64,000 bases of DNA from Agromyces marinus (GTDB taxonomy: Bacteria > Actinomycetota > Actinomycetes > Actinomycetales > Microbacteriaceae): contig NZ_CP087879.1 of NCBI RefSeq assembly GCF_021442325.1, positions 2,542,001 to 2,606,000 of the forward strand. The letters run 5' to 3'. The translations under genes were made by a program, and so were the position numbers. Positions 31,322 to 39,819 of this stretch are shown here, piece by piece (position 1 is the first letter of the stretch; every line of letters starts with the position of its first letter). A model generated the notes under the pieces. That model saw only the letters and a list, made by a program, of their open reading frames with translations, ran no database searches and had not been told where the DNA came from.

Positions 31322-31588
31322 TCAGGCCGCCTTCCGGCGCCCGGCGATGAGCCCGTAGATGAGCAGCACGACGATCGAGCCGCCGATGGCGAGCAGCCAG
31401 GTGGTGAGGTTCCAGAACTCGCCGAGTTCGACCCCGAAGAGGACGCTCCCGAGCCACCCGCCGAGCAGGGCGCCGACGACGCCGAGCAGGAGGGTGATGA
31501 ACCAGCCGCCGCCCTGCTTGCCGGGCAGGATGAGTTTGGCGATGGCCCCGGCGATCAGACCGAGGAGCAGGAATGCGAGGAAACTCAT
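31322..31588 (-). CDS. GlsB/YeaQ/YmgE-family stress membrane protein
   Basis: 88 residues with three hydrophobic segments (FLAFLLLGLIAGAIAKLIL, FITLLLGVVGALLGGWLG, LTTWLLAIGGSIVVLLIYGL). The pattern GLIAGAIAKLILPGKQGGGW is the transglycosylase-associated (GlsB) family signature; the name is historical, and the proteins are small stress-induced membrane proteins of unknown mechanism. A strong AAAGGAGAACC Shine-Dalgarno precedes the ATG, indicating high expression when induced. Confidence 0.93.
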   Translation of the reverse strand: MSFLAFLLLGLIAGAIAKLILPGKQGGGWFITLLLGVVGALLGGWLGSVLFGVELGEFWNLTTWLLAIGGSIVVLLIYGLIAGRRKAA

Positions 31589-31708
31589 GGTTCTCCTTTC
31601 GTTGTCGCCTACTGTCCTCCTGTGTGGTTCCTGAGTGCTCGGATCTCTCGGCGCGTCGCGGAACCGATCCGCCGTGTTTCCGGGGCGTGCGCGCGGCGCC
31701 CGGTCGGC

Positions 31709-31936
31709 TCACCGGCCGACGCGGAGCCTGCGGCCGTCGAAGCCGACGACGTCGCCGGGCACCAGTTGCCGCCCGCGTCGCCGATCGACCTCGCCGTTCA
31801 CGGTGACGCGGCCGCCGATGACGGCCTCCTTGACGTCTCCGCCGGAGTCGAGGAGGCCTGCGAACTTCAGAAACTGCCCGAGGCGAATGCCCTCGCCGCC
31901 GGTCGGCACGTCCTCGATCGGTGCGGGGTTCGGCAT
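31709..31936 (-). CDS. Small S4-domain RNA-binding protein
   Basis: 75 residues, essentially one S4 domain: IRLGQFLKFAGLLDSGGDVK followed by EAVIGGRVTVNGEVD and ending GDVVGFDGRRLRVG. This matches the YbcJ/YaaA-like stand-alone S4 proteins that bind structured RNA, probably rRNA or tRNA. Leaderless start at ATG 31936; a tRNA-Ser gene lies just upstream on the same strand, separated by a strong terminator. Confidence 0.9.
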   Translation of the reverse strand: MPNPAPIEDVPTGGEGIRLGQFLKFAGLLDSGGDVKEAVIGGRVTVNGEVDRRRGRQLVPGDVVGFDGRRLRVGR

Positions 31937-31942
31937 CCCCTC

Positions 31943-31948
31943 ACGCTA
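31943..31948 (-). promoter_or_regulatory. -10 element (leaderless) for 31936
   Basis: TAGCGT on the minus strand, six bases before ATG 31936. Confidence 0.5.
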
Positions 31949-31973
31949 GCCGACCAGCGCCCCGGGAACGAGA

Positions 31974-32006
31974 ACGCCCCGGATCCCTTGCCGGGATCCG
32001 GGGCGT
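31974..32006 (-). terminator. Terminator of tRNA-Ser
   Basis: Perfect 14-bp stem (31974-31987 with 31993-32006), 5-nt loop, then TCTCGTT on the minus strand. Confidence 0.8.
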
Positions 32007-32012
32007 CTCACG

Positions 32013-32103
32013 TGGCGGTACCGGTGGGATTTGAACCCACGGTAGGGGGTTACCCTACACAACTTTTCGAGAGTTGCACCTTCGGCCGCTCGGACACGGT
32101 ACC
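32013..32103 (-). tRNA. tRNA-Ser (CGA)
   Basis: 91 nt including an encoded CCA. The acceptor stem GGTACCG pairs with CGGTACC; the discriminator is G as usual for serine; the anticodon stem CAACT/AGTTG holds the loop CTCGAAA with anticodon CGA, reading UCG; a long variable arm (GTAGGG/CCCTAC) and a normal TTCAAAT T-loop complete a class II tRNA. Confidence 0.97.
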
Positions 32104-32217
32104 GAGAACGATGATAGCCGCTGCGGCGCGAGGCTCCAAAACGAGCGGATGCCGCCGGCCCGGCCGGCGCACACCCACCGGCCCGCACCCGTTCAGCGCC
32201 CGTTCAGGCGGCCGCCC

Positions 32218-32223
32218 TAGCTT
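32218..32223 (+). promoter_or_regulatory. -10 element (leaderless) for 32230
   Basis: TAGCTT, six bases before ATG 32230. Confidence 0.5.
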
Positions 32224-32229
32224 CGCCGC

Positions 32230-33063
32230 ATGGTCGAGCAGCGCGAGCCCGCGGCATCCGTCGCCTCGGTCGTCGTGCCTGCCGCGCTCATCACGGCGCT
32301 CGCCCTCGCCGCACGTGCCGCGTGGCGCGCGTTCCGCGCACGTCTGACCGCCAACAGCCTGATCCTGAACGAGACGCTCCCGGTGCACTCGAAGTGGTGG
32401 CGCGACCACGCGAAGACGCCCGGCGAGGTGCTCTACGTCGCGCTCGGCGACAGCGCGGCGCAGGGCATCGGGGCCAGCCGCCCCGACCGGAGCTACGTGG
32501 GCGTGCTCGCGCGCGACATCCGCCGGACGACCGGGCGCAGCGTGCGCGTGGTCAACCTCAGCGTGTCGGGCGCCACGGTCGACCTCGCGGTCCGCGACCA
32601 GCTGCCGAAGCTCGCGAAGCTCAGGCCCGACGTCATGACGGTCGCGATCGGCGCGAACGACATCGCCGAGTGGGACGAGGCCGCGTTCGAGGGCGGCATC
32701 CGTTCGGTGTTCGCGGCGCTGCCGCCGCATGCGCTCGTGGCGGACCTGCCGTACTTCTACTTCCCGAGGAACGAGCGCAAGGTCGCCGTGGCGAACCGGA
32801 TCGTCCGCGCGGTCGCTGCCGAACACGGGCTCACGGTCGTGCCCCTGCACGACGAGACCCGCTATCAGGGCCTGCGGCGCATGTTCACCCACTTCGCGAT
32901 GGACTGGTTCCACCCCAACGACCACGGCTACAGGGTCTGGGCGGCCGCGTTCCGGCCCTCGCTCGTGGCCGCGCTCGTGGCCCGCTTCCCGGCCGAGCCG
33001 ACGCTGCCGCCCGAGCCCGAGGTGCCTGCAGCGGATGCCACGACCGCCGTCGCGGCGCACTGA
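32230..33063 (+). CDS. SGNH/GDSL-family hydrolase
   Basis: 277 residues. Block I is YVALGDSAAQGIGAS (nucleophile Ser), block II NLSVSGATV, block III VAIGANDIAEWD and block V DWFHPNDHGY with the catalytic Asp-His pair, so a full SGNH site is present. An N-terminal hydrophobic stretch (VVVPAALITALALAARAAW) suggests a membrane anchor rather than a cleaved signal. These enzymes remove acyl or acetyl groups from lipids, sugars or peptidoglycan; the target here is unknown. Single gene directly before radA. Confidence 0.92.
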   Translation: MVEQREPAASVASVVVPAALITALALAARAAWRAFRARLTANSLILNETLPVHSKWWRDHAKTPGEVLYVALGDSAAQGIGASRPDRSYVGVLARDIRRTTGRSVRVVNLSVSGATVDLAVRDQLPKLAKLRPDVMTVAIGANDIAEWDEAAFEGGIRSVFAALPPHALVADLPYFYFPRNERKVAVANRIVRAVAAEHGLTVVPLHDETRYQGLRRMFTHFAMDWFHPNDHGYRVWAAAFRPSLVAALVARFPAEPTLPPEPEVPAADATTAVAAH

Positions 33064-33109
33064 CCCGTTCTGCGCGGCGGGCCCGCCCGTCGATGTCGGC
33101 GGCGCCACG

Positions 33110-33115
33110 TACGCT
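33110..33115 (+). promoter_or_regulatory. -10 element (leaderless) for radA
   Basis: TACGCT, six bases before ATG 33122. Confidence 0.5.
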
Positions 33116-33121
33116 CATCGC

Positions 33122-34489
33122 ATGCCCAAACCCACGACCGCGTTCCGTTGCACCGAATGCGGCTGGTCCGCCGTGAAGTGGGTCGGGCGCTGCGCGGAGT
33201 GCCAGCAGTGGGGCACCGTCGTCGAGTCGGGCACCGAGACCGGCATCACGCGCAGCCTGCAGCCGGTCGCGCCGCCGGCCGGGCGTGCCGCGCGACCGAT
33301 CTCGGCGTTCCTCGAGAGCGAGAACGCCGCACACCGACCGAGCGGCATCGGCGAGTTCGACCGCGTGCTCGGCGGCGGCGTCGTCGCGGGCGCCGCGATC
33401 CTGCTCTCGGGCGAACCGGGCGTCGGCAAGTCCACGCTGCTGCTCGAGGTCGCGGCGCGCGTCGCCGCGACCGGCCGCCGGGTGCTCTACGTCAGCGCCG
33501 AGGAGTCGACCGCGCAGGTGCGGCTTCGCGCCGGGCGCACGGGTGCACTGCACGACGAGCTCTACCTCGCCGCCGAAACCGACCTGGCGACGATCCTGGG
33601 CCAGGTCGACCAGGTCTCCCCCGACCTGCTCATCGTCGACTCGGTGCAGACCGTGTCGAGCGCGCTCTCCGACGGGCTGCCCGGCCAGCCGAGCCAGGTC
33701 CGCGAGGTCGCGTCGACCCTCATCCGAGTCGCGAAAGAGCGCCAGTTGCCCGTGCTGCTCGTGGGCCACGTCACGAAAGACGGCACGATCGCGGGCCCGC
33801 GACTGCTCGAGCACCTCGTCGACGTCGTGTGCCAGTTCGAGGGCGACCGGCAGACCGCGCTGCGGTTCGTGCGGGCGTTGAAGAACCGGTTCGGCCCGAC
33901 CGACGAGGTCGGCTGCTTCGAGATGACCGGCGACGGCATCGCCGAGGTGCCCGACCCGTCGGCACTGTTCCTGAGCCGCACCCGCAACCCCGTGAGCGGC
34001 ACCTGCGTGACCGTCGCGCTCGAGGGGCGGCGTGCACTGCCCGTCGAGGTGCAGGCGCTCGTCGTCGGTACGAAGGCGCCGCAGCCGCGCCGCGTCGTCA
34101 ACGGCGTCGACCCGTCACGCGTGGCCATGATCATCGCGGTTCTCGAGCGTCGTGCCGGGCTGCGCCAGCTCGGCGAGCACGACGTGTACGTCTCCACGGT
34201 CGGCGGGGTGCGTCTCGTCGAGCCCGCGGCCGACCTCGCCATCGCGGTCGCCATCGCGAGCGCGATGCGCGACCGGGCCGTGCCGCACGACCTCGCCGCG
34301 GTCGGCGAGATCAGCCTCGCGGGCGAGGTTCGCCCAGTGGCGTCCGCTCGCCAGCGCGCGTCGGAGGCGAATCGGCTCGGCTACCGCGCCGTGCTCGACG
34401 ACGACCTCGGCAGCGTGCGTGCCGCGGTCGAGCGCGCCATGATGGCCGCGTCGGGCGCGCGCGAGCGCGAACTCGACGCCGCCTTCTGA
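33122..34489 (+). CDS. radA: DNA repair protein RadA
   Basis: 455 residues. A zinc finger (C10, C13, C24, C27) precedes the RecA-like ATPase with Walker A GEPGVGKST (K103) and Walker B LLIVDSVQ. The RadA-specific KNRFG motif (ALKNRFGPTDEVG) and the C-terminal Lon-like domain (VGGVRLVEPAADLAIAVAIA) follow. It is a hexameric branch-migration motor in recombinational repair. It stands alone here and ends facing the SseB-like gene. Confidence 0.98.
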   Translation: MPKPTTAFRCTECGWSAVKWVGRCAECQQWGTVVESGTETGITRSLQPVAPPAGRAARPISAFLESENAAHRPSGIGEFDRVLGGGVVAGAAILLSGEPGVGKSTLLLEVAARVAATGRRVLYVSAEESTAQVRLRAGRTGALHDELYLAAETDLATILGQVDQVSPDLLIVDSVQTVSSALSDGLPGQPSQVREVASTLIRVAKERQLPVLLVGHVTKDGTIAGPRLLEHLVDVVCQFEGDRQTALRFVRALKNRFGPTDEVGCFEMTGDGIAEVPDPSALFLSRTRNPVSGTCVTVALEGRRALPVEVQALVVGTKAPQPRRVVNGVDPSRVAMIIAVLERRAGLRQLGEHDVYVSTVGGVRLVEPAADLAIAVAIASAMRDRAVPHDLAAVGEISLAGEVRPVASARQRASEANRLGYRAVLDDDLGSVRAAVERAMMAASGARERELDAAF

Positions 34490-34506
34490 CGCGTGCCCCG
34501 ACCTCC

Positions 34507-34537
34507 CGGCGCACCCCGTCCGAGCGGGCGGGCGCCG
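34507..34537. terminator. Imperfect hairpin between radA and the SseB-like gene
   Basis: Outer stem CGGCGC/GCGCCG (34507-34512 with 34532-34537) and inner stem CCCG/CGGG separated by an internal loop; convergent genes on both sides. Confidence 0.4.
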
Positions 34538-34541
34538 AGGG

Positions 34542-34949
34542 TCAGACCTCGAGCGCCTTCAGGAGTTCGGCGGGCGAGGCCTGCATGGGGTGCGGGCCGG
34601 CGATGTCGAGGAACACGGTCGTGATCGTCGACTCGTGGCGCGTGAGGAAGACCTTGAGCCACGCGGGGCTCTGCAGCCCCACCGCGGGAGGCAGGTTCTC
34701 GGGCTTGTTCGCCGCATCGCTGAAGAGCAGCAGGGCGACCTCGCCCGTGTTCGCGTCGCGATAGGTCCACACCTCGCCGCCGTCGAGCGGCTTGTCGCGC
34801 GGGCCCGGCTTGACGAGCGGCACGACGGTGTTGCCGTTGCGCAGGGCGAGCGCGACCGCAGCCATGTCCTGCCGTTCGAGCGCCTCGGCGAGGGCCTGCG
34901 AGCGGAACTCGACGGGCTGCTTGGGCTTGGATCGCTTCGCACCGGCCAT
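34542..34949 (-). CDS. SseB-like domain protein
   Basis: 135 residues, soluble. The pattern ALAEALERQDMAAVALALRN, VVPLVKPGPRDKPLDGGEVW, VALLLFSDAANKPENLPPAV, FLTRHESTITTVFLD, AGPHPMQASPAELLKAL follows the SseB N-terminal domain family, whose molecular role in Gram-positive bacteria is unknown. Leaderless start at ATG 34949. Some databases label such proteins dehydrogenase, for which I see no support. Confidence 0.75.
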   Translation of the reverse strand: MAGAKRSKPKQPVEFRSQALAEALERQDMAAVALALRNGNTVVPLVKPGPRDKPLDGGEVWTYRDANTGEVALLLFSDAANKPENLPPAVGLQSPAWLKVFLTRHESTITTVFLDIAGPHPMQASPAELLKALEV

Positions 34950-34955
34950 CCGACC

Positions 34956-34961
34956 AGCCTA
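34956..34961 (-). promoter_or_regulatory. -10 element (leaderless) for 34949
   Basis: TAGGCT on the minus strand, six bases before ATG 34949. Confidence 0.5.
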
Positions 34962-34995
34962 CCGAGCGGGTCGGACCTCGTCGCGACGCGTCAGA

Positions 34996-35023
34996 GCCCG
35001 TGGCGCGAGGTGACGCCACGGGC
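34996..35023 (-). terminator. Hairpin downstream of the anchored protein gene at 35178
   Basis: Perfect 10-bp stem GCCCGTGGCG/CGCCACGGGC with an 8-nt loop, about 155 bp after the stop; no T-tract. Confidence 0.4.
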
Positions 35024-35108
35024 CCCTAGGACAGCAGGGTGGTTAGTCCGGCTCCGATCCTCGCGACCGTCGCGCGCGGCGTCACCTCGAACCGTCACAC
35101 GCGGTCAC

Positions 35109-35168
35109 ATACGTTCGCACGCGCTCGCATACGTTCGCGCGCGCTCGCGCGCGTTCACCCGCGCCCGC
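35109..35168. repeat. 20-bp imperfect tandem repeat in intergenic DNA
   Basis: Copies at 35109-35128 and 35129-35148 differ by one base (ATACGTTCGCACGCGCTCGC and its A-to-G variant); 35149-35168 is a degenerate third copy. Confidence 0.8.
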
Positions 35169-35177
35169 GCGCACTCG

Positions 35178-35840
35178 TCAGTAGAGCAGGAACTGCTTCG
35201 TCTCGGCCGACTCGATGCCGTCGACGGTCACCCCGAGGTGATACGACGCCCCACCGGCGGGCACGGCCGTGCGCGCGCCCCCGCAGGTGTCGGCACTCGA
35301 GCGGGTCCGATCCCACACGAGCGGCTCGCTCGACGAGACGGGCGTTCCCGGGGTGATCGAGACCTCGGCGTCGACGGCGTCGACCTGGCAGTCCTTCGAC
35401 GACCAGTACGTCTCGTTCCCGCTGGTCACGGTGAACTCCTGTGCCGCGGTGCCGACGTTCATGACGCACGTGTTCGTGCCGGTGTTCGTGATCGTGATCG
35501 ACAGTTCGGGCTGCTCCCCCGCCGCATAGACGGCCGCATCGGTGATCGCCTCCACGGTCATCTGGTCGGCCGTGCACGGGTCGCCGTCGACCGGCGCGGG
35601 CGCCTCCGGCTCGGGCGCGGCATCCGTGGCGGGAGCGTCGGTCGCCGACGCGTCGGTCGCCGACGGGGCACCGCTCGCGGGCGGCGGCGTCGGTCCGGGC
35701 TCGTCGCCCTGGCTGGCCCCGGGTCGGACGATCACCAGCACGATCGCGACGATCACGGCGACGAGTCCGAGCAGCACCATGAGCCGGCGGCGCCGGTACA
35801 CGGAGGCGGGCAGGCGCCCGGCGGGACGATTGGTCGACAT
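35178..35840 (-). CDS. Unidentified membrane-anchored extracytoplasmic protein
   Basis: 220 residues. A short cytoplasmic tail, one membrane helix (LMVLLGLVAVIVAIVLVIV, residues 20-38), an Ala/Pro/Asp/Thr linker of about 45 residues and a C-terminal beta-rich domain with four cysteines (GDPCTADQM, NTCVMNVG, SKDCQVDAV, ADTCGGART). The repeated strands resemble an immunoglobulin-like or DUF4232-type fold (ELSITITNTGTNTCVMNVG). Function unknown; a location outside the membrane is well supported by the topology. Leaderless -10 upstream. Confidence 0.8.
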   Translation of the reverse strand: MSTNRPAGRLPASVYRRRRLMVLLGLVAVIVAIVLVIVRPGASQGDEPGPTPPPASGAPSATDASATDAPATDAAPEPEAPAPVDGDPCTADQMTVEAITDAAVYAAGEQPELSITITNTGTNTCVMNVGTAAQEFTVTSGNETYWSSKDCQVDAVDAEVSITPGTPVSSSEPLVWDRTRSSADTCGGARTAVPAGGASYHLGVTVDGIESAETKQFLLY

Positions 35841-35846
35841 GCGCTC

Positions 35847-35852
35847 AGGCTA
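35847..35852 (-). promoter_or_regulatory. -10 element (leaderless) for 35840
   Basis: TAGCCT on the minus strand, six bases before ATG 35840. Confidence 0.5.
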
Positions 35853-35914
35853 CGTCGCACTCCGGCGCGTTGCGGGGTGCCGGCACGGCGCGCCCGCTGC
35901 CCGGGGTTGCGGGC

Positions 35915-36421
35915 TCAGAGGCTCTTCAGCATGCGCGTGTTGCCGAGCGTGTTCTGCTTGACCCGCGCGAGGTCGAGGAATTCGGCGACGCCCTCGTCGT
36001 GCGAGCGCACGAGTTCGGCGTACACCGCGGGGTCGACCGTCTCGCCGCCCATGTCGGCGAACCCATGCCTGCTGAAGAAGCCGACTTCGAAGGTCAGGCA
36101 GAACAGCCTGCTCAGGCCGAGCTCGCGGGCGTCTGCCTCGAGGGCCGACAGCAGGGCGTGGCCGACGCCGTGCCCGAGCCAGCCGTCGTCGACGGCCAGC
36201 GTGCGCACTTCGCCGAGGTCTTCCCACATGACGTGCAGCGCGCCGCAGCCGACGAGTTCGCCGGCGGGCGTCTCGGCGACCCGGAACTCCTGCACGGCCC
36301 CGTAGAGATCCACCCGCTCCTTGCCGAGCAGGATGCGTCGTGCGACGAGCGGCTCCACCAGGTCGACGATTCGCGGCACGTCGGGCGTGCGCGCCCGGCG
36401 GACGGTGTAGGGCTGGCTCAT
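35915..36421 (-). CDS. Amino-acid N-acetyltransferase (short ArgA-like GNAT)
   Basis: 168 residues. The GNAT fold (YTVRRARTPDVPRIVDLVEP, VGCGALHVMWEDLGEVRTLAV, GHGVGHALLSALEADARELG, FEVGFFSRHGF) matches the stand-alone N-acetylglutamate synthases of actinobacteria such as M. tuberculosis Rv2747, which lack the kinase-like domain of classical ArgA. It would make N-acetylglutamate for arginine synthesis. The ATG at 36421 is supported by a leaderless -10; an upstream start at 36460 is less likely. Confidence 0.82.
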   Translation of the reverse strand: MSQPYTVRRARTPDVPRIVDLVEPLVARRILLGKERVDLYGAVQEFRVAETPAGELVGCGALHVMWEDLGEVRTLAVDDGWLGHGVGHALLSALEADARELGLSRLFCLTFEVGFFSRHGFADMGGETVDPAVYAELVRSHDEGVAEFLDLARVKQNTLGNTRMLKSL

Positions 36422-36427
36422 CCGCCA

Positions 36428-36433
36428 ATCGTA
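36428..36433 (-). promoter_or_regulatory. -10 element (leaderless) for 36421
   Basis: TACGAT on the minus strand, six bases before ATG 36421. Confidence 0.5.
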
Positions 36434-36463
36434 TGCGGGCGGGCTTGCGTGCCCGAACACGGG

Positions 36464-36497
36464 CGAAGGGGCGGATGCCGCGGCATCCGCCCCTTCG
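36464..36497 (-). terminator. Perfect 34-bp palindrome terminating clpC
   Basis: Two 17-bp arms without a loop, built around GCGGATGCCG/CGGCATCCGC. It lies between the clpC stop and the acetyltransferase start. Confidence 0.65.
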
Positions 36498-36512
36498 AAC
36501 CGATCTGGTCGG

Positions 36513-39035
36513 CTACTGGCCCGCGGCGAGGTCCGGCGTCGCCGGCCCGGTGCCGATGGCCGCGCTCGTGTTCACGCCGACGCCGACGGGCAGTTCGCGC
36601 TGCGTCGTGGTGAACACGAACTCGCCGTCGCGGAAGTCGACGTGCACGTGGTCGCCCGAGTTGAGCTCCCCGTGCAGGATCTTCTCCGACAGCCGGTCCT
36701 CGACCTCGTGCTGCACGGCGCGGCGGAGCGGACGGGCGCCGAGCGCGGGGTCGAACCCGACCTCGATGAGGCGTTCCTTCGCCGCCTGGGTGAGTTCGAC
36801 CGTCATGTCGCGGTCGAGCATGCGCTCGCTGAGCCGCTTGATGAACAGGTCGACGATCTGCAGCAGCTCCTCCTTGCTGAGCTGCGGGAACACGATGATC
36901 TCGTCGACGCGGTTCAGGAACTCGGGCTTGAAGTGCTTCTTGAGCTCCTCGTTGACCTTGGCGCGCATGAGGTCGTAGCCGGTGCGGGTGTCGCCCTCGA
37001 CCTGGAATCCGACGGGGCCGCCGGAGATGTCCTTCGTGCCGAGGTTGGTCGTCATGATGATGACGGTGTTCTTGAAGTCGACCACGCGGCCCTGGCCGTC
37101 GGTGAGGCGGCCCTCTTCGAGGATCTGCAGGAGCGAGTTGAAGATGTCGGGGTGGGCCTTCTCGATCTCGTCGAACAGCACGACCGAGAACGGCTTCCGG
37201 CGCACCTTCTCGGTGAGCTGGCCGCCCTCCTCGAAGCCGACGAAGCCGGGAGGCGCGCCGAACAGGCGTGAGACGGTGTGCTTCTCGCCGTACTCGGACA
37301 TGTCGAGCGAGATCATCGCCGACTCGTCGTCGAACAGGAACTCGGCGAGCGCCTTGGCGAGCTCGGTCTTGCCGACGCCCGTGGGGCCGGCGAAGATGAA
37401 CGACCCCGAGGGGCGCTTCGGGTCCTTCAGGCCCGCACGCGTGCGGCGGATCGTCTTCGACAGGGCGGAGATCGCCTCCTCCTGGCCGATGACGCGCTCG
37501 TGCAGCGCCTTCTCCATGAAGACCAGGCGCGAGCTCTCCTCTTCGGTGAGCTTGAAGACGGGGATGCCGGTGGCCTGCGCGAGCACCTCGGCGATCAGGC
37601 CCTCGTCGACGACGGCGGTCGTCTTGACCTCGCCCGACTTCCACTGCTTCTCGAGGCGGAGTCGTTCGCCGAGCAGGTTCTTCTCCTCGTCGCGCAGCGA
37701 CGCGGCCTTCTCGAAGTCCTGCTCCTCGATCGCGGTCTCCTTGGCGCCGCGGACGGTCGCGATCTTCTCGTCGAACTCGCGAAGCTCGGGCGGGCTCGAC
37801 AGGATCGACAGGCGCAGGCGTGCGCCGGCCTCGTCGATCAGGTCGATGGCCTTGTCGGGCAGGAACCGGTCGCTGATGTACCGGTCGGCGAGGTTCGCCG
37901 CGGCGACGATCGCGCCGTCGGTGATCGAGACCTTGTGGTGCGCCTCGTAGCGGTCGCGCAGCCCCTTGAGGATGTTGATCGCGTGCGGGAGCGACGGCTC
38001 GGCGACCTGGATGGGCTGGAAGCGGCGCTCGAGCGCGGCATCCTTCTCGAAGTGCTTGCGGTACTCGTCGAGCGTGGTCGCGCCGATGGTCTGCAGCTCG
38101 CCGCGCGCGAGCAGGGGCTTCAGGATCGACGCGGCGTCGATCGCGCCCTCGGCGGCGCCGGCACCCACGAGGGTGTGGATCTCGTCGATGAAGACGATGA
38201 TGTCGCCGCGCGTGCGGATCTCCTTCGTGACCTTCTTGAGGCGCTCCTCGAAGTCGCCGCGGTACCGGGAGCCGGCGATGAGCGAGCCGAGGTCGAGCGA
38301 GTAGAGCTGCTTGTCCTTCAGCGTCTCGGGGACCTCGCCCTTGACGATCGCCTGTGCGAGCCCCTCGACGACGGCGGTCTTGCCGACACCGGGCTCGCCG
38401 ATGAGGACGGGGTTGTTCTTGGAGCGGCGCGAGAGGATCTGCATGACCCGCTCGATCTCCTTCTCGCGGCCGATGACGGGGTCGAGCTTCGACTCGCGTG
38501 CGGCCTGCGTGAGGTTGCGGCCGAACTGGTCGAGGATCTGCGATCCGCCCTGGGCCTGCTGCTGCTCGTTCGCGCCGACCTGGACCTGTTCCTTGCCCTG
38601 GTAGCCGGAGAGGAGCTGGATGACCTGCTGGCGCACGCGATTGAGGTCGGCGCCGAGCTTGACGAGCACCTGCGCGGCGACGCCCTCGCCCTCGCGGATG
38701 AGGCCGAGCAGGATGTGCTCGGTGCCGATGTAGTTGTGGCCGAGCTGCAGCGCCTCGCGGAGCGAGAGCTCGAGCACCTTCTTGGCGCGCGGCGTGAACG
38801 GGATGTGCCCGGTCGGCTGCTGCTGGCCCTGGCCGATGATGTCCTGGACCTGCTCGCGGACGGCATCGAGGGAGATCCCCAGCGACTCGAGCGCCTTCGC
38901 GGCCACGCCCTCACCCTCGTGGATGAGGCCGAGCAGGATGTGCTCGGTGCCGATGTAGTTGTGATTCAGCATCTTGGCCTCTTCTTGGGCCAGGACGACG
39001 ACGCGACGGGCTCGGTCCGTGAATCTCTCGAACAT
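36513..39035 (-). CDS. clpC: ATP-dependent Clp protease ATP-binding subunit ClpC
   Basis: 840 residues. Two Clp-N repeats ([36 protein letters not shown]), AAA domain 1 with Walker A lysine K219, a UVR segment in the linker, and AAA domain 2 with K556 ([10 protein letters not shown]). It unfolds substrates for ClpP and is the main general unfoldase in actinobacteria. The ATG is preceded by GAGGAGTTGAG. A ClgR-type operator candidate lies 75 bp upstream (39110-39123), and a perfect palindrome terminates the transcript. Confidence 0.98.
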   Translation of the reverse strand: MFERFTDRARRVVVLAQEEAKMLNHNYIGTEHILLGLIHEGEGVAAKALESLGISLDAVREQVQDIIGQGQQQPTGHIPFTPRAKKVLELSLREALQLGHNYIGTEHILLGLIREGEGVAAQVLVKLGADLNRVRQQVIQLLSGYQGKEQVQVGANEQQQAQGGSQILDQFGRNLTQAARESKLDPVIGREKEIERVMQILSRRSKNNPVLIGEPGVGKTAVVEGLAQAIVKGEVPETLKDKQLYSLDLGSLIAGSRYRGDFEERLKKVTKEIRTRGDIIVFIDEIHTLVGAGAAEGAIDAASILKPLLARGELQTIGATTLDEYRKHFEKDAALERRFQPIQVAEPSLPHAINILKGLRDRYEAHHKVSITDGAIVAAANLADRYISDRFLPDKAIDLIDEAGARLRLSILSSPPELREFDEKIATVRGAKETAIEEQDFEKAASLRDEEKNLLGERLRLEKQWKSGEVKTTAVVDEGLIAEVLAQATGIPVFKLTEEESSRLVFMEKALHERVIGQEEAISALSKTIRRTRAGLKDPKRPSGSFIFAGPTGVGKTELAKALAEFLFDDESAMISLDMSEYGEKHTVSRLFGAPPGFVGFEEGGQLTEKVRRKPFSVVLFDEIEKAHPDIFNSLLQILEEGRLTDGQGRVVDFKNTVIIMTTNLGTKDISGGPVGFQVEGDTRTGYDLMRAKVNEELKKHFKPEFLNRVDEIIVFPQLSKEELLQIVDLFIKRLSERMLDRDMTVELTQAAKERLIEVGFDPALGARPLRRAVQHEVEDRLSEKILHGELNSGDHVHVDFRDGEFVFTTTQRELPVGVGVNTSAAIGTGPATPDLAAGQ

Positions 39036-39109
39036 CTCAACTCCTCACCGACGCCGCTGGTCGCGTCGATACAACAACGGTAACGACCGCGGATGCCGGT
39101 CGGGACGCT

Positions 39110-39123
39110 GTTCGCCACGGGCG
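39110..39123 (-). promoter_or_regulatory. Candidate ClgR operator upstream of clpC
   Basis: GTTCGC-N5-GCG (read on the plus strand), exactly the consensus I recall for the Streptomyces ClgR regulator of clp genes. Confidence 0.55.
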
Positions 39124-39159
39124 CACGCTCGCTTGCGCCGCCGTGACCCCCGGGCTACC

Positions 39160-39192
39160 TTATCGATATTCGTTGTTATCGATCCTCGATAT
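39160..39192 (+). promoter_or_regulatory. TATCGAT repeats, probable operator of the XRE regulator
   Basis: TTATCGAT occurs at 39160-39167 and 39176-39183 (16-bp period), and a related CTCGATAT ends at 39192. This is an AT-rich island in otherwise very GC-rich DNA, immediately before the membrane protein gene and its HTH partner. Confidence 0.5.
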
Positions 39193-39201
39193 GGAGTTCC
39201 C

Positions 39202-39819
39202 ATGGCCGCCGAGACCGCCCCGACCGCCCTCGACCGCAGCGACCGCGTGGGCATGTACCTGACCGTCGCCCTCGCCGTGATCGGCGCGGTCGTCGCCGTA
39301 TGGGCGGTCGTCGCCCGACTCGTCGAGGTCCTCCCCGGGTCGGACGTCCCGGTGCTGGTCCCGTTCGTCGACGAGACCGCACCGCTGCCGATCGGACCGA
39401 ACGGCGCACTCGTCGAGGTCGACGTCGCCCAGGCGGTCGTCGTCGTCCCCGACCCCGCTCCCGCGACCTGGTTCGCACTCATCGCCGAACCCATCGTGAT
39501 CGGCCTCGCCGTGGTCGCGGCGATCGGGCTGCTCGCCGCCTTCGCATGGAACCTCGCCCACGGGCGCGCGTTCAGCCGGGGCAACGTCCGCGTCGTGCTG
39601 TGGGCGGCCGCGACGATCGCGGCCGGGTGGTTCCTCGGCAGCATGCTCACGACGATGGGCGTGAACGGCGCGCTCTCCGCCGTCAGCGAGTACACCTACG
39701 ACGGCGTGCTGTTCGGCACCGACTGGCTCCCCTTCTGGGGAGTGCTCGCGCTCGGCGCGATCGGCGCGGCATTCCAGATCGGCGGCCGCCTGCAGCGCGA
39801 GACCGAGGGGCTCGTCTGA
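39202..39819 (+). CDS. DUF2975-like four-helix membrane protein
   Basis: 205 residues with four hydrophobic segments (MYLTVALAVIGAVVAVWAVV, FALIAEPIVIGLAVVAAIGL, VLWAAATIAAGWFLGSMLTT, LPFWGVLALGAIGAAFQIGG) and the conserved LAHGRAFSRGN between helices 2 and 3, as in DUF2975 proteins. Such genes are typically paired with a YozG-like XRE regulator, which follows here with a one-base stop-start overlap (TGATG). ATG 39202 has GGAG five bases upstream. The function of the pair is unknown; membrane-sensing control of its own promoter is plausible. Confidence 0.82.
   Translation: MAAETAPTALDRSDRVGMYLTVALAVIGAVVAVWAVVARLVEVLPGSDVPVLVPFVDETAPLPIGPNGALVEVDVAQAVVVVPDPAPATWFALIAEPIVIGLAVVAAIGLLAAFAWNLAHGRAFSRGNVRVVLWAAATIAAGWFLGSMLTTMGVNGALSAVSEYTYDGVLFGTDWLPFWGVLALGAIGAAFQIGGRLQRETEGLV

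Noticed and set aside
36441-36465. SOS (LexA) box near CCCGAACACGGGC
   Set aside because: It does not match the actinobacterial TCGAAC-N4-GTTCGA pattern and sits inside a terminator region.
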